Origin: Nitrospiraceae bacterium
Lineage (GTDB): Bacteria > Nitrospirota > Thermodesulfovibrionia > Thermodesulfovibrionales > UBA6898
DNA: 38,549 nucleotides
Assembly (NCBI GenBank): GCA_003153275.1
Contig: PLXX01000126.1
Coordinates: 13,985 to 52,533 of the forward strand
Direction: 5' to 3'
The notes under the pieces are model-generated. The model did no database searches and had not been told where the DNA came from. It saw only the letters and a list, made by a program, of their open reading frames with translations. Positions 7,524 through 16,400 of this stretch are shown in pieces. The position numbers were made by a program, and so were the translations under genes. How positions within the stretch are numbered: the stretch's first letter is position 1; every line of letters starts with the position of its first letter.

Positions 7524-8854
7524 TTAATGTTCTTGTAGTTGACGACGAAGAACCGATACGACGGCTTCTGAAAAAAGAGTTGTCGCGCAAGGGGTTTGTC
7601 GTTGAGACAGCTGCGGATGGACATGAAGCGCTCGATCGGCTGAAGGAACAGGTATTTGATGTCATCCTTCTTGACATCATGATGCCGGGCATGGACGGCA
7701 TTGCCCTGATGAAGAAGCTGCACCGGGACCCTGCATCTCCAGTAATCATCGTATTGACGGGAAAGGCAACGGTCGAAACCGCAGTCGATGCCATGAAGCA
7801 TGGCGCTTACGATTATTTAGCAAAACCCTATAAGCTTGACGAGCTGGTGATCATCATCGACCGCGCCTACGAATACGGGAGATTGAGCATGAAGAGTCAA
7901 CTCCTCCAGCAGGAGCTGGTCAGAAAAGAGTCGCCCTTCGAGTTTGTCTGCAAAAGCGCGCAGATGAGCGAGATTCTCGCGTTGATAAAGAAGATTGCGC
8001 CGACCGACTCCCCGGTGCTGATACAGGGCGAAAGCGGCACCGGCAAGGAGTTGATCGCCAACACCATATGGCATCATAGCAGGCGGGAAGCGGCACCGTT
8101 CATAGCCCTGAATTGCGCTACTCTTTCCGAAAACCTTATCGAATCAGAGATATTCGGTCACGAGAAAGGGTCTTTCACCAGCGCCTATCAGACCAAGCAC
8201 GGCATCGTTGAGGTGGCAGATAAAGGGACGCTCTTTCTCGATGAGATCGGAGAGATGCCGATAGGACTCCAGGCGAAACTTCTGAGATTTCTTGATTCAG
8301 GAGAATTCAGAAGGATCGGCAGTAACAGGACCTTGAAGGTCGATGTCAGGGTCCTGGCTGCAACAAACAAAGATCTTGCAGAAATGGCAAGGACCGGAGC
8401 GTTCCGCGAGGACCTTTTCTACCGGCTGAATGTCATTACCATCACCATCCCGCCGTTGAGAGACCGGGTTGATGATATTCCTGACTTGGCCGACTGTTTT
8501 CTGAAGAAATACAGCCAGAAGCTGTCGAAAGAAATTAAAGGCCTGGGGCCTGACGCGCTCGACACTCTAAAGAAATACCTCTGGCCGGGCAATGTGCGGG
8601 AACTCGAGAATGTCATTGAACGGGCGGTGATACTCTGCGATACCGGAAGAATAGCTGCCGCAGACCTGGCAGTACCGGCCCGGCATGCAGATGCAGGCAC
8701 GAAAGAACACGCTTCCCTCGAAAATATGGAGAAGGAACACATTCTGAAGGTCCTCAGAGACGTGAACAGCAACCAGTCAAAGGCGAGTCAGATCCTCGGC
8801 ATCGACCGGAAAACGCTTTACCACAAGCTCAGGAAGTACGGGATAACTTCATGA
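7520..8854 (+). CDS. NtrC-family sigma54-dependent response regulator
   Basis: The 444-residue protein has a receiver domain with acidic pocket D8/D9, phosphorylation site D52 and the conserved lysine in AKPYK; an AAA+ domain with Walker A GESGTGKE (170-177), Walker B LFLDEIGEMP and the R-finger region; and a C-terminal Fis-type helix-turn-helix (NQSKASQILGIDRKTLYHKL). It should activate sigma54 promoters when phosphorylated by the kinase immediately upstream. The sigma54-contact loop reads GSFTSA (217-222) rather than GAFTGA. The Fis HTH and the rest look complete. Its targets are not indicated here. It converges with coaE, overlapping by 26 bases. Confidence 0.92.
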   Translation: MINVLVVDDEEPIRRLLKKELSRKGFVVETAADGHEALDRLKEQVFDVILLDIMMPGMDGIALMKKLHRDPASPVIIVLTGKATVETAVDAMKHGAYDYLAKPYKLDELVIIIDRAYEYGRLSMKSQLLQQELVRKESPFEFVCKSAQMSEILALIKKIAPTDSPVLIQGESGTGKELIANTIWHHSRREAAPFIALNCATLSENLIESEIFGHEKGSFTSAYQTKHGIVEVADKGTLFLDEIGEMPIGLQAKLLRFLDSGEFRRIGSNRTLKVDVRVLAATNKDLAEMARTGAFREDLFYRLNVITITIPPLRDRVDDIPDLADCFLKKYSQKLSKEIKGLGPDALDTLKKYLWPGNVRELENVIERAVILCDTGRIAAADLAVPARHADAGTKEHASLENMEKEHILKVLRDVNSNQSKASQILGIDRKTLYHKLRKYGITS

Positions 8855-9428
8855 GTTCTTTATAGATTTCCCCGGCCTGTTTTTTTGTCTCATCGATGTT
8901 GCCGCTGTTGTCAATGGTAAAGTCCGAACGGCTGATTTTTTCCTCTATCGGCATCTGCGCCTTAAGACGGGCAAGGGCCTTCCCGCGGGAAACCCCTTTC
9001 TGCTTCAGCCGCCTGACAGCCTCTTTGTCCGTCGCATGGACCGTGATAGTTTTTTGGAACCTTCTCTCAGTTGAACTTTCAAAAAGAAGCGGAACTTCCA
9101 CGACGACCACGCGGGAAGCATAGGCACGGTTGTCAACAGCAGCGTCAATCTCTGCGAAAACCATAGGATGCAGAAACCCTTCGAGCCTCTTCCTCTGCTC
9201 CGGGTCGGAAAAAACCCTGCAGGCAACAGTTTTTCTATCCAGGCCCCCATCGGCGGCAACCACCTCATCGCCGCAAATTTCTCTGATCCTCCGGATCACG
9301 TCTTTATCTTCCAGCAGCCGGCTGACAATAGCGTCACAACTGATCGTAACAGCTCCTGACTCCTCAAAAAAACCGAGGACAGAACTTTTTCCCATGCCGT
9401 AATTACCGGTCAGACCAACAAGGACCAT
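8829..9428 (-). CDS. coaE: Dephospho-CoA kinase
   Basis: The 199-residue enzyme would phosphorylate the 3'-hydroxyl of dephospho-CoA with ATP, the last step of CoA synthesis. It begins MVLVGLTGNYGMGKSS, a P-loop typical of CoaE, and contains SCDAIVSRLL where the family has its DAD-x3-R element, plus RRLEGFLHP-like and VVEVPLLFES segments. The length is normal. I chose the ATG at 9428, since the upstream extension to 9551 runs back across the divergent fmdB-like gene's leader and has no family match. The 3' end overlaps the NtrC-type gene by 26 bases. Confidence 0.92.
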   Translation of the reverse strand: MVLVGLTGNYGMGKSSVLGFFEESGAVTISCDAIVSRLLEDKDVIRRIREICGDEVVAADGGLDRKTVACRVFSDPEQRKRLEGFLHPMVFAEIDAAVDNRAYASRVVVVEVPLLFESSTERRFQKTITVHATDKEAVRRLKQKGVSRGKALARLKAQMPIEEKISRSDFTIDNSGNIDETKKQAGEIYKELMKLSRTS

Positions 9429-9451
9429 AACGGCTTTATTATAGCCCAAAA

Positions 9452-9481
9452 TTGACGCGTTTTCAGGATCTGCGTTATCAT
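9452..9481 (+). promoter_or_regulatory. Candidate sigma70 promoter for the FmdB-like gene
   Basis: TTGACG at 9452-9457 and TATCAT at 9476-9481 are separated by 18 bases in the gap between divergent coaE and the zinc-ribbon gene. Transcription would begin near 9488, just ahead of the GGAGG at about 9492. Confidence 0.5.
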
Positions 9482-9506
9482 AATAGATATTGGAGGTTTT
9501 TAAAAT

Positions 9507-9950
9507 ATGCCTATATATGAGTATGGATGCACAAAATGCGGAAAACAGCACGAGGTGATGCAGAAGATCACTTCAAAACCCTTAACCAAATGTCCTGACT
9601 GCGGCGGGACCCTGAAAAAGAAGATTTCAAATACCTCATTTGTCCTTAAAGGAACAGGCTGGTATGTGACCGACTATGCTTCGGACAAAAAAAAATCAGA
9701 GCGGAAACAGGGCGACGAGAAAAAAGCCGTCGGAGCCCGGTTTGAAAGCGCCGGACCCGAGGGGAAGAAAGAGGGAAAAGATGAGGGACGAAAGTCCGAG
9801 GAAAAAAACAGAGAAACCGCGACCGAAGCAGCGTCTGAGAAGAAATCTGATATAACAAAAGACCGGAAATCTGATCAAAAGTCAGACATGAAGTCAGACC
9901 CTACGTCAGACCCAAAATCGGCCTCGGGGAAATCTGAAGCCTCTTCATAG
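9507..9950 (+). CDS. FmdB-family zinc ribbon protein with repetitive charged tail
   Basis: The first 60 residues are a standard FmdB/putative regulatory zinc ribbon: [13 protein letters not shown], then CPDCGG and the [13 protein letters not shown] segment. The four cysteines (CxxC twice) should bind one zinc. The family is widespread but its biochemical role is not settled. After residue 63 the protein becomes a highly charged, low-complexity tail of about 85 residues rich in Lys, Glu, Ser and Asp, with repeats of the KSD type ([16 protein letters not shown]). The tail is probably disordered. A GGAGG site precedes the ATG by ten bases. The stop overlaps the next gene's GTG by one base. Confidence 0.85.
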   Translation: MPIYEYGCTKCGKQHEVMQKITSKPLTKCPDCGGTLKKKISNTSFVLKGTGWYVTDYASDKKKSERKQGDEKKAVGARFESAGPEGKKEGKDEGRKSEEKNRETATEAASEKKSDITKDRKSDQKSDMKSDPTSDPKSASGKSEASS

Positions 9951-10738
9951 TGAGGGGTCCGCATATCCATATCCCGTATCCCCGGCTGTCCGAGCATCTC
10001 CCTTTCATCAGAAAGAACAGGCTCAATATTGAACTCTACTTTGGGGGCACCGCCCTCGACTCCCTGTCATTAAAGGCCGCTGGAGACCTTAGAGGCCTGT
10101 TGGACTACGGGCCATCGCTCTCCATCCATGCGCCATTTATGGACCTCTCTCCCGGCGCAGTGGACAGCAGGGTCCGTCAGGCGACAATGGACCGGTTTCT
10201 GTATACATTTGAGATAGCCGGCATCCTTCAGCCCAAGGCGATTGTCTTTCATTCCGGCTATGAAAAATGGAGGTATGGCCTCAATATGGACCTCTGGCTT
10301 GAAAAGAGCCTGCTGACCTGGCAGCCTCTGAACAGGATTGCAGCCGATATAGGAACAAAAATCGCGATCGAAAATATCTTTGAGGAGGACCCATCAAATC
10401 TTCAGCAACTGGCGGAGAGCATGAATTCGGAGAGTTTCGGCATCTGCTTTGATGCCGGTCATTTCAATCTTTTTTCGAAGAGCTCGCTGGAAGCATGGAT
10501 GGATGCACTCAGGCCGTACATCGTGGAACTCCATCTGCATGACAATGACGGGGCCTCGGATCAGCACCTTCCAATGGGAGAAGGCCAGTTTAATTTCGGA
10601 CGGTTGTTTGACCTCCTGAAAGACCGTGACTGCATCCATACTCTTGAGGCACATACGCAGGAACACGTTTTGCGGAGCATGCAGTATTACTCAAGGCTTA
10701 CAGATGCCTCATCTGATTTCTCAACGAGAACCCTTTGA
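9950..10738 (+). CDS. Sugar phosphate isomerase/epimerase-like TIM-barrel protein
   Basis: The 262-residue protein fits the xylose-isomerase-like / AP endonuclease 2 superfamily. The usual strand-end metal and base residues are visible in order: SIHAPF, VFHSG, IENIFEE, CFDAGHFN, ELHLHDNDG, HLPMGEGQ and LEAH. These would bind a divalent metal. Activity could be isomerase, epimerase or endonuclease; the short length and motifs favour the sugar-acting group but do not prove it. The GTG start at 9950 overlaps the preceding stop (TAGTG), implying coupling to the zinc-ribbon gene. The 3' end overlaps the convergent methyltransferase by 41 bases. Confidence 0.8.
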   Translation: MRGPHIHIPYPRLSEHLPFIRKNRLNIELYFGGTALDSLSLKAAGDLRGLLDYGPSLSIHAPFMDLSPGAVDSRVRQATMDRFLYTFEIAGILQPKAIVFHSGYEKWRYGLNMDLWLEKSLLTWQPLNRIAADIGTKIAIENIFEEDPSNLQQLAESMNSESFGICFDAGHFNLFSKSSLEAWMDALRPYIVELHLHDNDGASDQHLPMGEGQFNFGRLFDLLKDRDCIHTLEAHTQEHVLRSMQYYSRLTDASSDFSTRTL

Positions 10739-11831
10739 GATTGGGAGTTCCTGACTTATCCGCACCCTTGTACTGAATCATTACCATGTGTGAATCCCCC
10801 ATTCCCTGCGGTATGATCAGCTTTTTTATCCTGGCGAGCTCGAACAGATAATCTTCAGACTGTGCCGCGAGTTTTTGAATTTCCTCATCAATACCGAGAG
10901 AAACAAGAAACGCACCCTGACTGCTCCAACCGACGGTCCTGAGACCTACCTCCTCACCCCATTTCCTGACTGCAGAAAAATTAACGTGGCACGTTATGTC
11001 CTGGAGGCCTATATGCTGAAGGGGATCTTCTATTATCCGGTGCTGGTGATAACAGATCAGCGTTCCCCGGTTGCGGTCTTCGCTGTAATAGTCACGGGCA
11101 TGATAGCCATAATCGATCGTCAGGACGAACCCTTTCTCTAAAACCTTGTCGATATCCTTCAGCCAGTCCCTGATCCCGAAGTTTACCTCTGTGCGATATC
11201 CCCGGTCGAGGAGGATCTTTGCATCGTCAAAGTATGCTGCAATCTCGGGAGAACTCACCGGTCCTGCCTCTTCAATAAGGGTGTCTCCCTGCACACTGAT
11301 ATAGATTTCCCTGAGTTCTTCCTCCATCGTGACAAGATGAACCGGAAAAGCGTCGAGAAGTTCGTTTGAAAATATGCAGCCGCAGCCGACAGGCTCCACG
11401 TCTGCAAGCGATGGTGCCCACCGGACCTTATTGCAGAAGCTGCCGAGCAGTTTCTGCTGCTTCCCCTGCATCGCAGGGTTTATCTCGACGATAACGTACC
11501 TGAGGGCATTGAAAAAAGGGCTGTCCTGGAGATACGTGAGCATGTCCCGACAGATATGTCCCTCTCCCCCCCCGACCTCGACGATCGCAAACTGATCAGG
11601 CCTGTCGGCATATTCCCACATCTCCCTGATCTGCTTTCCTATCACGCTGCCAAAAACAGAGTGAAGATGCGCACTGGTATAGAAGTCTCCCCATTTGCCT
11701 ATGACAAGCTTCGGAGACCGGTAATAGCCGAATTCAGGGTCGTACAGTGACATTGCCATGAACTGCTTAAAGGTCATACGCTCCCCAGCCGTTATTCGTC
11801 TGATTATTTTTTTTTCAAGAGGGGTTTTCAT
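10698..11831 (-). CDS. MidA/NDUFAF7-family SAM-dependent methyltransferase
   Basis: The 377-residue protein matches the family once called DUF185. It has the N-terminal SLYDPEFGYY and GDFYTSAHLHSVFG segments, a SAM-binding motif VEVGGGEGHICRDML, and the SNELLDAFPVH element. The eukaryotic relative NDUFAF7 dimethylates an arginine of a complex I subunit. Bacterial members are presumed protein arginine methyltransferases, but substrates are mostly unknown. The ATG at 11831 gives the expected N-terminus, although no ribosome binding site is apparent. It lies 46 bases downstream of the rRNA methyltransferase gene and probably ends that transcript. The 3' end overlaps the convergent TIM-barrel gene by 41 bases. 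Confidence 0.87.
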   Translation of the reverse strand: MKTPLEKKIIRRITAGERMTFKQFMAMSLYDPEFGYYRSPKLVIGKWGDFYTSAHLHSVFGSVIGKQIREMWEYADRPDQFAIVEVGGGEGHICRDMLTYLQDSPFFNALRYVIVEINPAMQGKQQKLLGSFCNKVRWAPSLADVEPVGCGCIFSNELLDAFPVHLVTMEEELREIYISVQGDTLIEEAGPVSSPEIAAYFDDAKILLDRGYRTEVNFGIRDWLKDIDKVLEKGFVLTIDYGYHARDYYSEDRNRGTLICYHQHRIIEDPLQHIGLQDITCHVNFSAVRKWGEEVGLRTVGWSSQGAFLVSLGIDEEIQKLAAQSEDYLFELARIKKLIIPQGMGDSHMVMIQYKGADKSGTPNLKGFSLRNQMRHL

Positions 11832-11877
11832 ATCAGTGATTCGTGATTATTGTTGTAAAGCGCACGGATAACAGGTG

Positions 11878-13116
11878 CTACCTGAGCCGCAGGAATGCGA
11901 TAGATTCCATATGGAAGGTGTTCGGAAAGAAATCGATCTGCCTGACAGACAGAATCTCATATTTGTCTTTCAGCTTCTTCAGATCGCGGGAAAACGTTGC
12001 CGGATTGCATGAGATATAGACAATACGATCCGGCGGCATCTCAAGGATCTTCTTCACGACCTCTGTCGTTAATCCGGGACGCGGAGGGTCCAGGATAATG
12101 ACGTCAAACTTTTTGCCTGTCTTATATTTCTCTGCAGATGACTTCACCATCCTGCAGTTCCTGATGGCATTCGTCTGTATATTCCGCATGCCGTCGTTGA
12201 CAGCAGAGGGGTTCTCCTCAACAGCGATAACTTCAGCCGCCTGCCCGGCCAGCGGAAGAGCAAAATTGCCGGCCCCGGCATAGAGGTCAAGGACCCGCTT
12301 CCCTTCGAGGGGGCCCAGCTCAGAGACGATCAAAGCCACAACCTTTTTGTTAAGGCTCCAGTGAGCCTGGAAAAATGTCCAGGGAGAAACCGAGTAGATG
12401 AGACCGTTGAGATCGAAACAGGTACTGTCGGCACCGACAACAATCTGCGTGTTATAAGCCACACCGGCAGCGCCTGCTGCAGTATACTTTCCGAAGTGAG
12501 AACCATCATATTCCCTGCCGAGCAGTAGCAGCACCGGCTGAGGAATTGCCGAGGAAACAGATCCAGAAATTGACTGATCCCCTCCGGCTATGTGGATTTC
12601 CTGAAGACCGGCCAGGTCAATATTCTCCCGTATCCTCGTGATCAGCGCGTTGATGCCTTCATCCAAAAGCGGACAGGAATCAAACGTCACCACCTCACGC
12701 GTCGATTCCCTGAAAAAACCCATCTCCCCGTTCCTGCCGATCTTCAGTTGGGCCCTTTTGCGATAATGCCATTGGGTATCTGTCAGTGCAGGACTGAGCC
12801 CGATCTCTATCCCGCCGATCCTGGCGAGAGAATCGAGAAGGACCTCGTCTTTCATCATCACCTGTTTCCCGTAGTCGATAAACTGCAGCTGACAACCGCC
12901 GCATAATCCGAAGACCGGACAGGGAGGCTCGACCCGGTGTTCTGAGGGCTCGACTACATTAATCACGCGGGCAGTGGCATAATCCCGTTTCTTCAAGACT
13001 ATCTCAACCTCAACCACCTCGCCCGGCACCGCACCCTTGATAAGAATCACCTTCTCATCCCGAGCGATAGAATATCCGCCATAGGCCGGCGACAGGGAAG
13101 TAAGTACCTGGCTCAT
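11878..13116 (-). CDS. rlmD: RlmD-like 23S rRNA (uracil-C5) methyltransferase
   Basis: The 412-residue TrmA/RlmCD-family enzyme transfers a methyl group from SAM to C5 of a uridine in RNA. An N-terminal TRAM domain (about 1-56) is followed by a cysteine set for a 4Fe-4S cluster (C66, C72, C75, C148). The C-terminal Rossmann domain has LDLYAGAGNFALPLA for SAM binding, ILDPPRPG, and the nucleophile motif YISCNPATFSRD. The precise uridine (1939 or 747 in E. coli numbering) cannot be told from the sequence, so the symbol is tentative. Its ATG overlaps the receiver gene's stop (TAATG). It belongs to the galT-glgA-kinase run without an obvious functional link. Confidence 0.87.
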   Translation of the reverse strand: MSQVLTSLSPAYGGYSIARDEKVILIKGAVPGEVVEVEIVLKKRDYATARVINVVEPSEHRVEPPCPVFGLCGGCQLQFIDYGKQVMMKDEVLLDSLARIGGIEIGLSPALTDTQWHYRKRAQLKIGRNGEMGFFRESTREVVTFDSCPLLDEGINALITRIRENIDLAGLQEIHIAGGDQSISGSVSSAIPQPVLLLLGREYDGSHFGKYTAAGAAGVAYNTQIVVGADSTCFDLNGLIYSVSPWTFFQAHWSLNKKVVALIVSELGPLEGKRVLDLYAGAGNFALPLAGQAAEVIAVEENPSAVNDGMRNIQTNAIRNCRMVKSSAEKYKTGKKFDVIILDPPRPGLTTEVVKKILEMPPDRIVYISCNPATFSRDLKKLKDKYEILSVRQIDFFPNTFHMESIAFLRLR

Positions 13117-13466
13117 TATCCTTTATCGAGCAGGCGCTTGATGGTTGCCTTGAACTCTGCCAAATCAGAAGATTTGACGACGTAGGCCTCAGACGCCCAA
13201 ACCGAAAAATCATCGCGGTAGTCATACGCCGTCGACATAATGACCGGCAGCCTCGGCCGCTTTTCTTTCATCTGACGCAGGAGTTTGATGCCGTCGACAT
13301 CAGGCAGCTGTATATCCAGCGTCACGAGGTCCGGTTCCTCCTTTTTAAACTGCTCAAGCGCCTCCGCCCCGGTAGAGGCGGTCACCACCACATACCCCTC
13401 CTCTTCGAGTTCCTCCTTATACAGTCTCAGAATGCTTAGATCGTCGTCCACAACAAGAATTTTCAT
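13116..13466 (-). CDS. Single-domain response regulator (receiver only)
   Basis: This 116-residue protein is only a CheY-like receiver. The acidic pocket D7-D9, phosphorylation site D51 and conserved lysine K98 are all present, with S78/T79 in the switch position. There is no output domain. Such proteins relay phosphate to another partner or act by protein contact. It overlaps the 1397-residue kinase by four bases (ATGA) and has a strong GGAGG ahead of its start, so it is almost certainly the kinase's cognate partner. The stop TAA shares its last base with the next gene's ATG. Confidence 0.92.
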   Translation of the reverse strand: MKILVVDDDLSILRLYKEELEEEGYVVVTASTGAEALEQFKKEEPDLVTLDIQLPDVDGIKLLRQMKEKRPRLPVIMSTAYDYRDDFSVWASEAYVVKSSDLAEFKATIKRLLDKG

Positions 13467-16400
13467 TGCCCAACCTCCTTCATAGGAATAAACACACGAA
13501 ATACACTACCCCTGCCAACCTCGCTCTCAACCTCGATGTTGCCACTATGCTCCTGGATAATCCGGTGCGTAATCGCCAGGCCGAGCCCGGTCCCCGAAGC
13601 CTTGGTCGTAAAAAATGGATTAAAGATCGATGACAGGTCAGCTGCTGATATGCCCTTGCCGGTGTCCCTGATCTCAAGAACGGCAAAGGCACCGCGGACA
13701 AATGTTTTGAATCGCATCTCTCCGGCCCCGGACAACGACTGGATCGCATTCGTAACAATATTCATGATCGCCTCCTTCACCCTGTTGAAATCGACGAAGA
13801 CCTCGAGCCCCGGGGTGTAGTCCCTGACGATACTGATTCCTCTGTCCTCTGTGTCGGATGCCATGACCTTTATGATATCATCTACAATCGAATTTAGGGA
13901 CACAGACTCCCGCACCAGCCGCACCTCTTTCACAAAACCCAGAATCTCCCTAAGTATCTGCTCAAGCCGGGCAACCTCCTTAACGATAATAGTGGCGTAC
14001 TCCTTGAGGTTGCCGTCAAGCTTCTTTTCAAGGCGCTTCGCAAACCCGCCGACAGAGACAAGGGGGTTTCGTATCTCATGGGCGACCTTTGCCGCCACCT
14101 CGCCGAGCGCAGCCATCTTCTGGGACATGACAAGCTTGGCCTGGAGACTCTTCAGCTCAGTTACATCTCTGACCACATGGACCGAACCGATAAACTCATT
14201 GTTCAGGTCGAAGATGGGGGAACTTGACGTTAAGAATGTCCCGCCGAGATGGGGGTCTTCCAGTTCTTCGATATAGGCCTTTTTCGTGGTCACGGTTTTA
14301 TGGTGCGGACATTTGTTGTACGGCTCATTGGTCCCGTGGAATATCTCGTAGCATTTCCTTCCGACAATCTCCGAGGCCGGAAGACCGATCTTATTACAGA
14401 CCGCCTTATTGACGCTCTTGATGACATAATCGCTGCTATTGAAATAGACCATGTCAGACATCGACTCAAAAATGTTTTCGAGCTGCTGTTCAGCCAGTTT
14501 CACCTGTTCAAAGAGGCGCGCGTTCTCGATGGCCGCCGCTACATGGTTCGAGAAGCTTGCGAGAAACCGCATGTCCTCTTCCGTAATCTCCTTGCGGTTG
14601 AAATAATTGTCGACCCAGATGATGCCGATCACCTTGTCCCGGGAGATTAAAGGCACAATGGCATAGGCCTGTGTTCCGAGTTGCTGGATCAGGATCGTAT
14701 CCGAGAGAGGTTCTTCCCTCACGTCTTTCACATTATAATATTTCTTCTCACGGACCGCTCTTGTAATAATGGTATCTTCGCCAAGCGGAATTTCAATACC
14801 GATCGTCAGCCTGTCGAGAAACGAGTTCTTTTCAAGGGGATTTGACATCACCTCAAGCATGATCTCTTCCATAGACTTGCGCTGGTGCGAGAGTTCATCC
14901 CAGATTCTCCCGGCCTCCTCAGGATTTGCAGGACCCACGCCCATCTCACCCTTGAGCAGGTTAGCTTTTTCATCAACAAAGAGGAGGATGGCCCGGTTAA
15001 AGCCCATCCCGTCGCTCATGGTCACCCCGATCAGGACCATCCGGAGAAGCTTGTCGAGCTCAAGGGTGCCCCGCATGGCTGAACTGATGAAAAAGAGTCT
15101 CGACAACTCCTGACTCCTGCGGATCAACTCTTTCTCAACCAGCTTTTTCGCTGAAATGTCACGGGATATGCCGCTCACGCCGATCACCGTACCGGCAGCG
15201 TCCTTGATCGGAGAAAGCGAAAGGCTGACCTCTATGATCATGGAATCCTTCTTTTTCCTGAACGTCTCGATATCCCTCAGCACCTCGCCCTTTTTTATCT
15301 TTTCCGTATTCTCGCGCTCCTGGGCGAGAAGGAATTCAGGGACATAGGGCATGAAGCTCCCGATCGCCTCGATCTCGGTGAACCCGAATATCTTTTCTGC
15401 TCCCTGGTTCCAGGACGTGATCTTGCCATCAAGATCGGTCGTCACGATAGCGTCTGCAGAGTTATCGATAATGCTCTCAAGGTATTCTTTTGTCTGTATG
15501 ACCTCCCGGTAGAGGCTGAGCGTCTCCTCCTGATACAGCACTCGTTCAGTTGTATCCTGGACAAAAACAACAGATTCGATCACCTCTCCGTCGCTGTTCT
15601 TGACGGGATACGATGAAAGCTCTGCATAGTTCATGCCCCGAGACTGCGTGATCGTGTTGATCTCACCCGTTTCAAAGGTGGGTTTTGCTGCGCAGTGAGG
15701 ACAGATACCGATTTTTTCATGAAATATGTCGATGCTGTTACGCCCGATGAGGTCAATGCCCGGCATACTGGTCCAGTCTTGAATGTACCTGTTCGCGGAA
15801 ATAATCGTATAGTCTTTGTCCAGCGATATGATGCCCCCCTGCACACTGTCAAACAGGATATCCAGTCTCTTCTTCTCCTCGCTCGCCAGCCGCTCGCGAT
15901 GGACCTCGGTCTCATAGAGTTTCGACTTGTCGATTGCTATTGCCGTAATCCCCGCAAATCCTTCTGCCGTATTCAGATCATCATTATCAAAGGGTACCGG
16001 TCCACCCGACACATCGATCTTGTCGTACAGACCCAGCGTACCGATGACCACGTCGCCAAGTTTAAGCGGGACGCAGATGGCCGTCCTGACATTGAGCTTT
16101 GGCACTCTCATGTCATCGGGCAGTCTGGATATATCCTCTACCAGGAGCGGCATTCCTTTTTGAGCAACCCATCCGGCGATGCCGTCGCCCAGCAGCAATT
16201 CCATCTCATCCTCAATCCCCCGGGGAAGACCGTAACTCGACTTTATCCTAAGCCGTTCTCCCTCGACCAGGCGTATAATGCAACCACGTGAGGAAAGCAT
16301 CCGTGATATGTCCTCGGCCGTTCTCCTGAGAAGTTCTTCGAGGTCGAGAATCGAGGTGACCGCCCTGGTAAGCTCATAAAGGATCGTCAGCTTCTGCAAC

